64,000 bases of DNA, taken from assembly GCF_900091495.1 (NCBI RefSeq), contig NZ_LT607413.1, forward strand, positions 1,116,001 to 1,180,000, given 5' to 3'. Below are positions 45,046 to 54,239 of the stretch, one piece after another (the stretch's first letter is position 1; each line of letters starts with the position of its first letter). The notes under the pieces were generated by a model. It worked only from the letters and a program-made list of their open reading frames with translations. It was not told where the DNA came from and searched no databases. This stretch comes from Micromonospora echinospora (GTDB taxonomy: Bacteria; Actinomycetota; Actinomycetes; Mycobacteriales; Micromonosporaceae). The translations under genes and the position numbers were made by a program.

Positions 45046-45052
45046 TGGGCCG

Positions 45053-45484
45053 GTGGCGGCATGTGTGTTCTGCGGGATCGTGGCGGGTGGAGTGCCCTCG
45101 TTCCGGGTGACCGACGAGGCGGACGGGGTGGCGTTCCTGGACACCCGACCGGTGTTCAAGGGGCACGTGCTGGTGGTGCCCCGGACCCACCTGGTCACCC
45201 TGGCCGACCTGCCGCCGGAGTCCCTCGCCGGCTATTTCGGGCTGGTCCGCCGGGTCGCCCTGGCGGTCGAGACCGGGCTGGACGCGGGTGGCAGCTTCGT
45301 GGCGATGAACAACAAGGTCTCCCAGTCGGTGCCGCACCTGCACACCCACGTGGTGCCCCGGACGAAGGGGGACGGGCTGCGCGGCTTCTTCTGGCCACGG
45401 ACGCGCTACGCCGACGACGACGAGGCGCGCTCCTACGCCGGGCGGGTGGCCGCCGCCCTCCCGTCCGCCCCCGGGCGAGTGTAG
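45053..45484 (+). CDS. HIT-family nucleotide hydrolase
   Basis: A 143-residue protein with CVFCGIVAGGVPS at the start and the histidine triad HLHTH at 95-99. HIT proteins hydrolyse nucleotide conjugates such as AMP-amides. GTG 45053 is chosen by the TAGCCT box and by the conserved CxFC near the N-terminus. Its last 52 bases overlap the convergent GNAT gene. Confidence 0.92.
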   Translation: MAACVFCGIVAGGVPSFRVTDEADGVAFLDTRPVFKGHVLVVPRTHLVTLADLPPESLAGYFGLVRRVALAVETGLDAGGSFVAMNNKVSQSVPHLHTHVVPRTKGDGLRGFFWPRTRYADDDEARSYAGRVAAALPSAPGRV

Positions 45485-45978
45485 CGGGTGATCCAGAGGC
45501 CGGGGACAGGCTCGGCGTCGCCGAGCGTGGTGAAGCCGAACGACTCGTAGAGCGCCCGCGCCGGCCGGTTGGCCCGGCCGGTGGCGACGAGCACCGTACG
45601 ATCACCGGCCCGGGTCAGCACCGCGTCGACCAGCGCCCGGCCGATGCCCCGTCGGTGCGCGACCGGGTCGACCACGAGCCGGTCGATGTCCACCGTCGTC
45701 GCGTCCTCGGTCCAGGCCAGCGCGCCGACCAGCCGACCGGCCTCGTACGGTCGGGCGGGAACCGCCTCTGCTGGCACGACGGGCGGCTCGCCCTCGGCGA
45801 CGACGGCCCCGAGCCAGCGCAGCGACGCGGCCCGCAGGTCGTCGAGGCTCTCGTGGAGCACGGGGATGCGGTCGTCGCCGATCAGCGCCGCCTCCACCGC
45901 GTACGCGGCCCGCTGTATCCGGAGCAGCGCCCGCGCCACCGTCTCGTCCCTGCCCGGTTTCATCTCCCTGATGTCCAT
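45433..45978 (-). CDS. GNAT-family N-acetyltransferase
   Basis: The 181 residues contain a GNAT core at about 70-160 with the acetyl-CoA loop RRGIGRALVDAVL and the C-terminal ARALYESFGF. Substrate is unknown. ATG 45978 is chosen over an ATG 21 bases earlier because the fold begins right after it. It overlaps the HIT gene tail to tail. Confidence 0.85.
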   Translation of the reverse strand: MDIREMKPGRDETVARALLRIQRAAYAVEAALIGDDRIPVLHESLDDLRAASLRWLGAVVAEGEPPVVPAEAVPARPYEAGRLVGALAWTEDATTVDIDRLVVDPVAHRRGIGRALVDAVLTRAGDRTVLVATGRANRPARALYESFGFTTLGDAEPVPGLWITRYTRPGADGRAAATRPA

Positions 45979-46134
45979 CGCAGGAGATCGTGGCAGCAAT
46001 CGGCTCGCCAGGGGGCCCTACCCCACCACGATCGACGTGGAAAGGCCGGGGCCGGGGGCCTGATCTTCGGGTGGACGGGTAAGGACGGGGGACCCGCCGG
46101 CGTTGCAGGATAGACAGATACGAGAGGAGTCATC

Positions 46135-46797
46135 GTGTTCCTGCGCCGCATGAAGGCCGAAATGATCACGCCCGACCAGGCCCTGCCCGGCCGACCGATC
46201 GCGATGCCGGTCAGCGACCGGCACGAGGTGCTCGGCACCCCGCTGAAGGGCCCGTTTCCGCCGGGCGCGCAGGTGGCCGTCTTCGGGATGGGCTGCTTCT
46301 GGGGCGCGGAGCGCCTGTTCTGGGGTCTCCCCGGCGTGATCACCACCTCCGTCGGCTACGCGGGCGGCTACACCCCGAACCCGACGTACGAGGAGGTCTG
46401 CTCCGGGCGTACCGGACACGCCGAGGTGGTCGAGGTGGTCTACGACCCGTCGACCATCGCCTACGAGGACCTGCTCAAGGTCTTCTGGGAGAACCACGAC
46501 CCGACCCAGGGCATGCGCCAGGGCAACGACGTCGGCACCCAGTACCGGTCGACCATCTACACCACCAGCGACGAGCAGGCCGCTGCCGCGACGTCGTCGC
46601 GGGACGCCTTCGCCCCGATCGTGGCCCAGGCCCGCCGGGCCGAGATCACCACCGAGATCGCCCCGCTCGGCGAGTACTACTTCGCCGAGGACTACCACCA
46701 GCAGTACCTCGCCCCGACCAAGAACCCGAACGGCTACTGCAACCACGGCCCGAACGGGATGAGCTGCCCGGTCGGCGTGGCCCGTACGGCCGGCTGA
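46135..46797 (+). CDS. msrA: Peptide-methionine (S)-S-oxide reductase
   Basis: Repairs oxidised methionine in proteins. The 220-residue protein has GCFWG at 53-57 (nucleophile C54), GYAGG, and the C-terminal [16 protein letters not shown] with the two resolving cysteines. GTG 46135 follows GAGAGGAGT. It is monocistronic with a perfect 13-bp hairpin behind it. Confidence 0.95.
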   Translation: MFLRRMKAEMITPDQALPGRPIAMPVSDRHEVLGTPLKGPFPPGAQVAVFGMGCFWGAERLFWGLPGVITTSVGYAGGYTPNPTYEEVCSGRTGHAEVVEVVYDPSTIAYEDLLKVFWENHDPTQGMRQGNDVGTQYRSTIYTTSDEQAAAATSSRDAFAPIVAQARRAEITTEIAPLGEYYFAEDYHQQYLAPTKNPNGYCNHGPNGMSCPVGVARTAG

Positions 46798-46850
46798 GCG
46801 CGGGCGGGACGGCGGCGGTGGTCGCGCCGAGCAACGCCAGGTAGGCCACC

Positions 46851-46885
46851 TGTGGAGCTGCCCCGTCGGTGCGGGCAGCTCCACA
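46851..46885 (+). terminator. Intrinsic terminator after msrA
   Basis: TGTGGAGCTGCCC (46851-46863) pairs perfectly with 46873-46885. The gap 46798-47184 (387 bases) otherwise holds no supported gene, only short shadow frames and the dyad at 47101. Confidence 0.7.
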
Positions 46886-47100
46886 GGGCGCAGCGCGGTC
46901 CACGTCCCGGCGTCCACGTCGCCCCTCGCCTACGACCACCCGGACCGGGTGTCCCCGGGGACGTCCACGGCGCGCGGCCGGGCCAGCCGAAGGGGGCGGC
47001 CCGATGCTGGGAGGTTCCTCACAGCGAGCCGCACTCGCAAAAGGGTCACTCCGCGCCTGACGGACACGGAAGCGCCGATGATCCACTTCAACTCGCCAAA

Positions 47101-47120
47101 GGTTGCGCATTCTAGCAACC
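47101..47120. promoter_or_regulatory. Dyad upstream of the NAGGN operon
   Basis: GGTTGC and GCAACC are perfect arms around GCATTCTA, centred about 75 bases before the asnO start. The AT-richer spacer could be a -10 region, so the dyad may be an operator for an osmotic or nitrogen signal. Confidence 0.35.
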
Positions 47121-47184
47121 CGCCTGCCTGCCAGCCATCAGCTCAACAGGCGAAGCGCACCATCCTCTGGCAGCATTCGTTGGC

Positions 47185-48969
47185 ATGTGCGGACTGGCTG
47201 GGGAGCTCCGTCGGGACGGTTCACGCGCCGACGTCGCGGCGGTGGAGCGGATGGCGGCGACCATGCACGACCGGGGCCCCGACGACAGCGGCGTCTGGTC
47301 ACAGGGACCGGTCGCCCTGGGTCACCGGCGTCTGAAAATCATCGACCTCTCCGCCGCGAGCGGGCAGCCGCTGGTCGACCCGGCCGCCGGGCTCACCGGC
47401 GTCTTCAACGGCTGCATCTACAACTACCGGGAGCTGCGCGCCGAACTCCAGGCGAAGGGGCACGTCTTCTTCTCCTCCGGCGACACCGAGGTGGTGCTCA
47501 AGGCGTACGCCGAGTGGGGGGACGACTTCGTCGACCACCTGGTCGGCATGTTCGCCGTGGCGATCACCGAGCGGGCCACCGGCCGCCTGGTGCTGGCCCG
47601 CGACCGGCTCGGCATCAAGCCGCTCTACCTGGCCGAGACCCCCGACCGGGTGCGGTTCGCCAGCACCCTGCCCGCCCTGCTGGCCGGCGGCGGGATCGAC
47701 ACCACGATCGACCCGGTCGCGCTCGCGCACTACCTGAGCTTCCACAGCATCGTGCCGCCACCCCGGACCATCCTGCGCGGCGTGGCCAAGCTGCCCCCGG
47801 CCACCGTCCGGGTGTACGAGCCGGACGGCCGGGTCACCGAGCGGCTCTACTGGGACCCGGCGTTCACCCGCCACCAGGACCGGGCCGACTGGTCCGAGCG
47901 GGACTGGCAGGACGCCCTGCGGGAGTCGCTCACCACCGCCGTCAAGCGGCGCATGGTCGCCGACGTGCCGGTGGGGGTGCTCCTCTCCGGCGGCCTGGAC
48001 TCCAGCCTGGTGGTGGCGCTCCTCGCCGAGCAGGGGCAGCGCGGCCTGGCCACCTTCTCCATCGGCTTCGAGGCGGTCGGCGGGCGCGAGGGCGACGAGT
48101 TCCGCTACTCCGACCTGGTGGCGAAGACCTTCGACACCGACCACCACCAGATCCGGGTCGCCACCGGTGACCTCGTCCCGCCGCTGGAGGCGGCGGTCGC
48201 GGCGATGAGCGAGCCGATGGTCAGCCACGACTGTGTGGCGTTCTACCTGCTCAGTGAGACGGTCGCGCGGCACGTCAAGGTGGTCCAGTCCGGGCAGGGC
48301 GCGGACGAGATCCTCGGCGGCTACCACTGGTACCCGCCGCTGGCCGGCGTCGACCGGGCGCACGCCGTGGACACGTACGCGAAGGCGTTCTTCGACCGGG
48401 ACGCGGCCGGACTGGCCCGCGTGCTCAACCCGGACCGGCTGGCCGACGGCGACCCGGCGCGGGAGTTCGTCGCCGCCCACCTGGGCCGGGCGGGCGCGGA
48501 GACCGCTGTCGACGCGGGCCTGCGGATCGACACCCAGATCATGCTCACCGACGACCCGGTGAAGCGGGTCGACAACATGACGATGGCGCACGGCCTGGAG
48601 GCCCGGGTGCCCTTCCTCGACCACGAGTTCGTGGAGCTCGCCGCGTCCTGCCCGCCGGAGCTGAAGCTCGCCCAGGACGGCAAGGGCGTGCTCAAGGAGA
48701 TCGGCCGCCGGGTGCTGCCCTGGGAGGTCATCGACCGCCCGAAGGGCTACTTCCCGGTGCCCGGCCTCACCCACCTGGAGGGCAAGGTCCTCGACCGGGT
48801 ACGTGACGCCCTGTACGCCCCCGAGGCCCGCCGTCGCGACCTGTTCCGCGCCGGCTACGTCGACGCCCTCCTCACCGACCCGAACGCCGAACTCACCCCG
48901 CTGAACGGAAACAAGCTGTGGCAGCTCGGACTCCTGGAAATGTGGCTCCAGAGCCACGGAATCGACTGA
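47185..48969 (+). CDS. asnO: N-acetylglutaminylglutamine amidotransferase
   Basis: Asparagine-synthetase-like enzyme that amidates N-acetylglutaminylglutamine to the compatible solute NAGGN. The 594 residues have the class II glutaminase with Cys2 (MCGLAG), RGPDDSG, and the synthetase ATP loop SGGLDSS at 268-274. It is distinguished from AsnB by its two downstream partners, which form the typical NAGGN set. The next GTG lies 2 bases after its stop. Cytoplasmic; expected to be induced by salt stress. Confidence 0.92.
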   Translation: MCGLAGELRRDGSRADVAAVERMAATMHDRGPDDSGVWSQGPVALGHRRLKIIDLSAASGQPLVDPAAGLTGVFNGCIYNYRELRAELQAKGHVFFSSGDTEVVLKAYAEWGDDFVDHLVGMFAVAITERATGRLVLARDRLGIKPLYLAETPDRVRFASTLPALLAGGGIDTTIDPVALAHYLSFHSIVPPPRTILRGVAKLPPATVRVYEPDGRVTERLYWDPAFTRHQDRADWSERDWQDALRESLTTAVKRRMVADVPVGVLLSGGLDSSLVVALLAEQGQRGLATFSIGFEAVGGREGDEFRYSDLVAKTFDTDHHQIRVATGDLVPPLEAAVAAMSEPMVSHDCVAFYLLSETVARHVKVVQSGQGADEILGGYHWYPPLAGVDRAHAVDTYAKAFFDRDAAGLARVLNPDRLADGDPAREFVAAHLGRAGAETAVDAGLRIDTQIMLTDDPVKRVDNMTMAHGLEARVPFLDHEFVELAASCPPELKLAQDGKGVLKEIGRRVLPWEVIDRPKGYFPVPGLTHLEGKVLDRVRDALYAPEARRRDLFRAGYVDALLTDPNAELTPLNGNKLWQLGLLEMWLQSHGID

Positions 48970-48971
48970 CC

Positions 48972-50852
48972 GTGACCGACACCCTGGCGACCGGGGCGGC
49001 CCTGACCGAGGGGCAGCGGGCCCGGATGGCCCGGAAACGGGAACGGGTCGGGCCGGGCGGTGACCCGGTCGCCCCGGGCGAGCCCGGCGGACGGTCGACC
49101 GACCCGGAGGCGACGGACCGGGCCGGCCGGACCGACGTGGTGCTCGACTGCGGCTGGGGTCGGCTGGTCTTCGGCCAGACGTTCCGCGACCCGGCGGCCG
49201 TCGCCGACGTGCTCCGCTCGGAGGCCGCCGGTTCCCGGGACATCTGCATCTACCTGCGCGACCCGCACGTGCTGGTGTCCCGGCTCCACGACGAGCTGTT
49301 CATCGACCCGTCGCTGACCTACCGGCTGCCGCTGAGCCCGGACGCGGCCCCCGGCCCCGGGCCGATCGGCGGCGAGGCGTCCGGGGACACCGGCGCGGAT
49401 CTGCCGGGGCTGCGGATCCGCCAGCTCCGCGACGCGGCGGACGCCGAGGCGGTGAACCGGATCTACGCCAGCAACGGGATGGTGACCGCCCCGGTGGACG
49501 TACTGGTGGCCAACGCCGCCACCCCGTCCTTCCTGCACCTGGTCGCCGAGTCGGCCACCGGGGAGATCGTCGGCACGATCACCGGCGTGGACCACGTCGA
49601 GGTCTTCGACGACCCGGACGAGGGCGCGAGCCTGTGGTGCCTGACCGTGGACTTCAACCAGGCCCCGCCCGGCACCGGTCAGGCGCTCCTGACCGAGCTG
49701 GCCGCCCGGCTCACCGACCGGGGTCGGGCCTTCGTCGACCTGTCCGTGCTGGCGGAGAACGTCGGGGCGATCCGGCTCTACGAGCGGCTGGGCTTCTACC
49801 GCACCGCCACGCTCTGCGTGAAGCGGAAGAACCCGATCAACGAACGGCTGTTCCTGCCCGCCCTGCCCGCCGGCTACGACGAGCTGAACCCGTACGCCCG
49901 GATCATCGCCGACGAGGCGATGCGCCGGGGCATCCGGGTGGAGGTCACCGACCCGACCTGGGGTGAGCTGCGGCTGACCACCGGCGGGCGGACCATCCTG
50001 ACCCGCGAGTCGCTCTCCGAGCTGACCTCGGCGGTGGCGATGAGCCGCTGCGACGACAAGCGGGTGACCCGGCGGATCCTCACCGAGGCGGGGCTCGCCG
50101 TGCCACGCGGCCGGACGGCCACCGGCGACGACGCCGACGAGGCGTTCCTGGCCGAGATCGGCGCGGTGGTGGTCAAGCCGGCCCGGGGCGAGCAGGGCAA
50201 CGGCATCACGGTCGGGGTACGCACCCCGGAGGCCCTGCGGACCGCGGTCGAGCTGGCCCGCCGGTACTGCCCGGACGTGCTGGTCGAGGAGTTGCGCGCC
50301 GGCGAGGACCTGCGGGTGGTCGTCATCGACCACGAGGTGGTCGCGGCGGCCGTCCGGCGGCCCGCCTCGATCACCGGCGACGGGGTGCACGACGTCACCG
50401 AGCTGATCGAACGGCAGAGCCGCCGCCGGGCCGCCGCCACCGGCGGTGAGTCCCGCATCCCGATCGACGAGATGACCCGCGAGGTGGTCGCCGAGGCCGG
50501 GTACGGCATGCACGACGTCCTCCCCGAGGGCACCGTGCTCGCCGTCCGGCGGACCGCCAACCTGCACACCGGCGGCACGATCCACGACGTCACCGGGGAA
50601 CTGCACCCGGAGATCGCCGAGGCGTGCGTGGCGGCCAGCCGGGCGCTGGACATCCCGGTCACCGGGCTGGACCTGCTGGTCGAGGCACCCGACCGGCCGG
50701 AGCACGTCTTCATCGAGGCGAACGAGCGGCCCGGCCTGGCCAACCACGAGCCCCAGCCGACCGCCGAGCGCTTCGTGGACCTGCTGTTCCCGGGCACCCG
50801 GGCACCGCACCGACTCTGGTCCCCGGCGGGTACGGCATCCTCGACGGCATGA
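48972..50852 (+). CDS. ngg: N-acetylglutaminylglutamine synthetase (GNAT-ATP-grasp)
   Basis: Makes N-acetylglutaminylglutamine from two glutamines, acetyl-CoA and ATP. The 626 residues comprise an N-terminal region of about 140, a GNAT acetyltransferase domain (145-290, GTGQALLTELAARL, IRLYERLGFY) and an ATP-grasp ligase (about 357-615, VVKPARGEQGNGITVGV, EANERPGLANHEPQPTAE). GTG 48972 directly follows asnO, and the stop overlaps the next ATG. Confidence 0.92.
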   Translation: MTDTLATGAALTEGQRARMARKRERVGPGGDPVAPGEPGGRSTDPEATDRAGRTDVVLDCGWGRLVFGQTFRDPAAVADVLRSEAAGSRDICIYLRDPHVLVSRLHDELFIDPSLTYRLPLSPDAAPGPGPIGGEASGDTGADLPGLRIRQLRDAADAEAVNRIYASNGMVTAPVDVLVANAATPSFLHLVAESATGEIVGTITGVDHVEVFDDPDEGASLWCLTVDFNQAPPGTGQALLTELAARLTDRGRAFVDLSVLAENVGAIRLYERLGFYRTATLCVKRKNPINERLFLPALPAGYDELNPYARIIADEAMRRGIRVEVTDPTWGELRLTTGGRTILTRESLSELTSAVAMSRCDDKRVTRRILTEAGLAVPRGRTATGDDADEAFLAEIGAVVVKPARGEQGNGITVGVRTPEALRTAVELARRYCPDVLVEELRAGEDLRVVVIDHEVVAAAVRRPASITGDGVHDVTELIERQSRRRAAATGGESRIPIDEMTREVVAEAGYGMHDVLPEGTVLAVRRTANLHTGGTIHDVTGELHPEIAEACVAASRALDIPVTGLDLLVEAPDRPEHVFIEANERPGLANHEPQPTAERFVDLLFPGTRAPHRLWSPAGTASSTA

Positions 50853-52054
50853 CCGAACGTCGTCCCGTCCCGCTCCCGCTCGACCTGGACTACCTGCGGC
50901 AGGTGCTGCTGGAACTCCTGGAGATCCCCAGCCCGTCGGGGCGTACCGACCACGTGCAGCAGTACGTGGGCGAGCGGCTCTCCGCCCTCGGCATCTCCTC
51001 CACGCTGACCCGGCGGGGCGCGCTGAGCGCCTGCCTGCCCGGCCCCCGCGCCACCGGGGCGGACCGGGCGATCGTGGTGCACACCGACACCATCGGCGGG
51101 ATGGTGAAGCGACTGAAGGAGAACGGCCGGCTGGAACTGAAGTCGATCGGCACGCACAGCGCCCGCTTCGCGGAGGGGGCGCACGTGCGGATCTTCACCG
51201 ACGACCTGGACCGGGTGGTCACCGGTCAGGTGCTGCCGTTGAAGGCCAGCGGTCACCGCTACAACGAGGCGGTCGACCTCCAGGGGGTCGGCTGGGAGCA
51301 GGTGGAGGTCCGGGTCGACGAGCCCGTCGAGGACATCGCCGGGCTACGCGCGCTCGGCATCGACGCGGGGGACTTCGTGGCGTTCCTGCCCAACCCGACG
51401 ATCACCCCGAGCGGCTTCGTCAAGTCCCGCCACCTGGACGACAAGGCCGGGGTGGCGGCGGTGCTGACCGCGTTCAAGGCGATGGTCGACGCGGGCGTCC
51501 AGCCCCGCGTCACCGCGCACCTGCTGGTCACCGTCACCGAGGAGATCGGGCACGGGGCCAGCCACGGCCTCGACCCGGACGTCGCCGAGATCGTCTCGGT
51601 GGACGCGGCGGTGGTCGCCCCGGGGCAGCAGTCCCGGGAGAACGCGGCGACCCTGGCGATGGGCGACGGGGTGGGCCCGTTCGACTACCACCTGACCCGC
51701 AACCTCGCCTCGATCGCCGCCGAGCACGACGTCGACCTGGTCCGGGACGTCTTCGACTACTACCGCTCGGACGTGGCGGCGGCGGTCGAGGCCGGCGCGC
51801 ACGCCCGGGTGGCGCTGCTCGGCTTCGGGGTGGACGCCACCCACGGCCACGAGCGCACCCACCTGGACGGCCTGCGCCACCTGACCCAACTGCTCTGCCT
51901 CTACCTCCAGAGCGACCTGGTCTTCCCCGAGTGGGACGCCGAGCCCGAGGGCGACCTGGCCGACTTCCCGTCGCTGGCGGTGCAGCCGGCCTCCGAGGAG
52001 GGGCCGCGCGAGGGGCCGATCGGCATCGCCGACCAGGCGTCGGACCCGTCCTGA
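50849..52054 (+). CDS. NAGGN-system M42 family metallopeptidase
   Basis: A 401-residue M42 (glutamyl aminopeptidase-like) protein with the metal-site blocks VVHTDTIGGM (near 76), SRHLDDKAGV (near 192) and TEEIGHGAS (near 230). Members in NAGGN operons are thought to break down or process the dipeptide. It is coupled to ngg by ATGA. The last 40 residues are acidic and probably disordered. Confidence 0.9.
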   Translation: MTERRPVPLPLDLDYLRQVLLELLEIPSPSGRTDHVQQYVGERLSALGISSTLTRRGALSACLPGPRATGADRAIVVHTDTIGGMVKRLKENGRLELKSIGTHSARFAEGAHVRIFTDDLDRVVTGQVLPLKASGHRYNEAVDLQGVGWEQVEVRVDEPVEDIAGLRALGIDAGDFVAFLPNPTITPSGFVKSRHLDDKAGVAAVLTAFKAMVDAGVQPRVTAHLLVTVTEEIGHGASHGLDPDVAEIVSVDAAVVAPGQQSRENAATLAMGDGVGPFDYHLTRNLASIAAEHDVDLVRDVFDYYRSDVAAAVEAGAHARVALLGFGVDATHGHERTHLDGLRHLTQLLCLYLQSDLVFPEWDAEPEGDLADFPSLAVQPASEEGPREGPIGIADQASDPS

Positions 52055-52084
52055 CCCGCCTCCCCAGCGGGTGACGTAAAACCG

Positions 52085-52114
52085 TTGCCGCCGCAGTCGG
52101 GAAGTGGATAGCGT
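52085..52114 (+). promoter_or_regulatory. Promoter of the rnz leader
   Basis: TTGCCG (52085-52090), 18-base spacer, TAGCGT (52109-52114); predicted start near 52121. The position 31 bases after the M42 stop gives rnz its own promoter. Confidence 0.55.
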
Positions 52115-52120
52115 GGCGGT

Positions 52121-52372
52121 ACACGGGAAGGGAGGTGATCCGAAGCTTTGTGTAGTTATCGGACTCGTGAGGTGGCTGTCCGCTAGCCGCTGTCCTTGAC
52201 AGTCGACCGTCCGCCCTCCGGGGCGGGCTCAGAAAGATCGTCGAGACCGTGTGGCAGCGGTGCGGCGAATCCAGAACAGCCACCCGACCCCCGGGGTGCC
52301 GGCCCAGTCCAGCCGGCCCGCGCGTCAGCGCGGAAGCCCCGGGGGTCGACCCATGTACGGAGGGTGTAGGCC
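52121..52372 (+). promoter_or_regulatory. Structured 5-prime leader of rnz (candidate cis-RNA)
   Basis: The 252-base leader begins with GGAGGTGATCC (52131-52141), an 11-base match to the 16S anti-Shine-Dalgarno tail. A short TTG frame (52148-52186, 12 codons) follows. GGTGGCTGT (52171-52179) can pair with ACAGCCACC (52276-52284). GACCCCCGGGG (52286-52296) pairs with CCCCGGGGGTC (52337-52347), enclosing GCCGG/CCGGC and CGCGC/GCGCG hairpins. I do not recognise a known riboswitch. No other gene is seen in the 318-base gap. Confidence 0.55.
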
Positions 52373-53305
52373 GTGTCGATGCGCGAGCTGACGGTGCTCG
52401 GCACCGCCAGTCAGACGCCGACCCGGCAGCGCAACCACAACGGGTACGTGCTGCGCTGGGACGACGAGGTGATCCTCTTCGACCCGGGCGAGGGGAGCCA
52501 ACGGCAGCTCCTGCACACCACGGTCACCGCCACCGACCTGACCCGGATCTGCGTCACCCACTTCCACGGCGACCACAGTCTCGGGCTGCCCGGCATCATC
52601 CAGCGCCTCTCCCTGGACCGGGTGCCGCACCCGGTGGCGGTGCACTTCCCGGCCGGCGGCGCGGAGTACTTCGCCCGGCTGCGGCACGCCACCAGCTTCC
52701 ACGAGGCCGCCGAGCTGCGTCCCGAGCCGGTCGACGCGGACGGGCAGCGGATCGCCCTGCGCGGCGGCCACACCCTGACCGCCCGCCGGCTCCGCCACCC
52801 GATCGAGACGTACGGCTACCAGCTGGTCGAACCGGACGGCTGCCGGATGCTCCCGGAGCGGTTGGCCGCGTACGGCATCGCCGGCCCGGCCGTCGGCGAG
52901 CTGCTCCGCGTCGGTCACCTGGACGTCGACGGACGCCGCGTGCGCACCGACGAGGTGAGCGAACCCCGGCCCGGCCAGCGGTTCGCCTTCGTGATGGACA
53001 CCGGCCTCTGCGACGCGGTCTACGCCCTGGCCGAGCACGCCGACCTGCTGGTGATCGAGTCGACGTTCCTCGACTCGGAGACCGCGCTCGCCGCCGAGGT
53101 CGGGCACCTCACCGCCGCCCAGGCCGCCCGGGTCGCGGCCGAGTCCGGGGTACGCCGGCTCGTGCTCACCCACTTCTCCCAGCGGTACGCCGACCCGGCC
53201 CGGTTCGCCGCCGAGGCCCGCGAGCACTTCACCGGTGACCTGGTGGTCGCCGAGGACCTGGGCACGGTCGCGGTGCCGCCCCGGCGGGTACCCTCGCCCG
53301 GGTGA
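52373..53305 (+). CDS. rnz: Ribonuclease Z
   Basis: Zn-dependent endonuclease that trims tRNA 3-prime ends. The 310 residues have the metallo-beta-lactamase motif THFHGDH at 62-68, [10 protein letters not shown], the C-terminal LTHFSQRY and [11 protein letters not shown] 52373 follows GGAGGG; ATG 52379 is an alternative. It is preceded by a long structured leader and coupled to the next GNAT gene. Confidence 0.93.
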   Translation: MSMRELTVLGTASQTPTRQRNHNGYVLRWDDEVILFDPGEGSQRQLLHTTVTATDLTRICVTHFHGDHSLGLPGIIQRLSLDRVPHPVAVHFPAGGAEYFARLRHATSFHEAAELRPEPVDADGQRIALRGGHTLTARRLRHPIETYGYQLVEPDGCRMLPERLAAYGIAGPAVGELLRVGHLDVDGRRVRTDEVSEPRPGQRFAFVMDTGLCDAVYALAEHADLLVIESTFLDSETALAAEVGHLTAAQAARVAAESGVRRLVLTHFSQRYADPARFAAEAREHFTGDLVVAEDLGTVAVPPRRVPSPG

Positions 53306-53820
53306 CCCTCACTCTCCGCCATGCCGTCGCCGACGACCTGATGGCGGTCGGTGCTTTGCACCAGCGGTCCCGGGTCACCGCCTACTCGTCGTTCCTTCCC
53401 CCGGAGGCGCTGGCCCTGCCCACACCCGAGATGATGGGTGACTACTGGGCGCAGCGCTGGTCGTACGAGCGCGACGACCACCTGATGACCGTCGGCGAGC
53501 GGGACGGCCGGCTGGTCGGCTTCACCTACGTCGGCCCGGACGAGCTGGACGGCGTGGTCGACCCGCACGCGGCCATGCTGCGCGCCATCCACCTGGACCC
53601 GACCGAGCAGGGCCGGGGCACCGGCCGGGCGTTGATGCGTGACGCCCTGCGCACCATGCGGTCGTGGGGGCGGACCCGGGCCACGCTCTGGGTGCTGGCC
53701 GACAACGCCCACGCCCGGCGCTTCTACGAGCGCGGCGGCTGGGCACCGGAAGGCCGGGAACGCGACGAACACTTCGGCCCGGTCGTCACCCGTCAACTCC
53801 GCTACGCCCGCCCCCTCTGA
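53302..53820 (+). CDS. GNAT-family N-acetyltransferase
   Basis: A 172-residue GNAT protein with the acetyl-CoA loop [14 protein letters not shown] and the C-terminal [13 protein letters not shown] 53302 overlaps the rnz stop by 4 bases (GTGA). Substrate is unknown. Confidence 0.88.
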   Translation: MTLTLRHAVADDLMAVGALHQRSRVTAYSSFLPPEALALPTPEMMGDYWAQRWSYERDDHLMTVGERDGRLVGFTYVGPDELDGVVDPHAAMLRAIHLDPTEQGRGTGRALMRDALRTMRSWGRTRATLWVLADNAHARRFYERGGWAPEGRERDEHFGPVVTRQLRYARPL

Positions 53821-53839
53821 CCGGCACGGCAACCCGGAC

Positions 53840-53893
53840 GGTGGACTCATGATCCCTCGGTCGCGGGTTCGAGCCCCGCACAGGGCGCGCCAC
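53840..53893 (+). pseudogene. 3-prime tRNA fragment (CAU anticodon arm and T arm)
   Basis: An anticodon-like GGACTCATGATCC is followed by a perfect T arm, GCGGG-TTCGAGC-CCCGC (53863-53879), and an acceptor-like ACAGGGC. No matching 5-prime half lies upstream. It looks like the 3-prime half of an elongator tRNA-Met type gene, as left when an element integrates into a tRNA. A toxin-antitoxin pair follows directly. Confidence 0.6.
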
Positions 53894-53918
53894 CTTCAGT
53901 CGAGCGAATCGGAGAAGG

Positions 53919-53936
53919 TGGTCATAATTCTGACCA
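53919..53936. promoter_or_regulatory. Operator of the toxin-antitoxin operon
   Basis: TGGTCA-TAATTC-TGACCA is a perfect dyad ending 18 bases before the antitoxin ATG, where autorepression by the antitoxin would act. TTAGAG at 53941-53946 is a possible -10 box. Confidence 0.6.
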
Positions 53937-53954
53937 GTCGTTAGAGTGGTCGCT

Positions 53955-54239
53955 ATGGAGACCATTCCTATCACGGAAGCCAAGGCCCGGATCGCCGAGC
54001 TTGCCGACCGCGTCGCTCGGGAGCACGACCACTTCACGATCACCAGGAACGGCCGCGCCGACGTGATGCTGATCTCGGTTGCCGAGTACGAGTCGATGCG
54101 GGAGACGCTCGACCTGCTCTCCGACAACGAGACCCTCGCGGATCTGCGCCAGTCGCGGGAGGATTTCGCGGCCAGCGACACGTTCTCCATGGACGAGGTT
54201 CGCGCCGAGTTGGAGCGGCGTCGCGGTAGGACGGCCTGA
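53955..54239 (+). CDS. Phd/YefM-family antitoxin
   Basis: A 94-residue protein with the Phd/YefM fold: METIPITEAKARIAELADRV, then TITRNGRADVMLISVAEYES (DNA-binding dimer core), and an acidic C-terminal helix that would wrap the toxin. ATG 53955 is preferred over GTG 53946. Its TGA overlaps the toxin ATG by one base. Confidence 0.92.
   Translation: METIPITEAKARIAELADRVAREHDHFTITRNGRADVMLISVAEYESMRETLDLLSDNETLADLRQSREDFAASDTFSMDEVRAELERRRGRTA

Noticed and set aside
46852..47115. Short open frames in the msrA-asnO gap
   Set aside because: They cover a perfect terminator hairpin, have no RBS and have Arg/Pro-rich shadow composition.
47185..48969. Ordinary asparagine synthetase AsnB
   Set aside because: The coupled GNAT-ATP-grasp and M42 partners define the NAGGN set, so the amidotransferase call is preferred.
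52131..52141. Possible 16S rRNA 3-prime end on the minus strand (GGATCACCTCC)
   Set aside because: Only 11 bases match and the adjoining sequence is not rRNA; read on the plus strand it is an extended Shine-Dalgarno.
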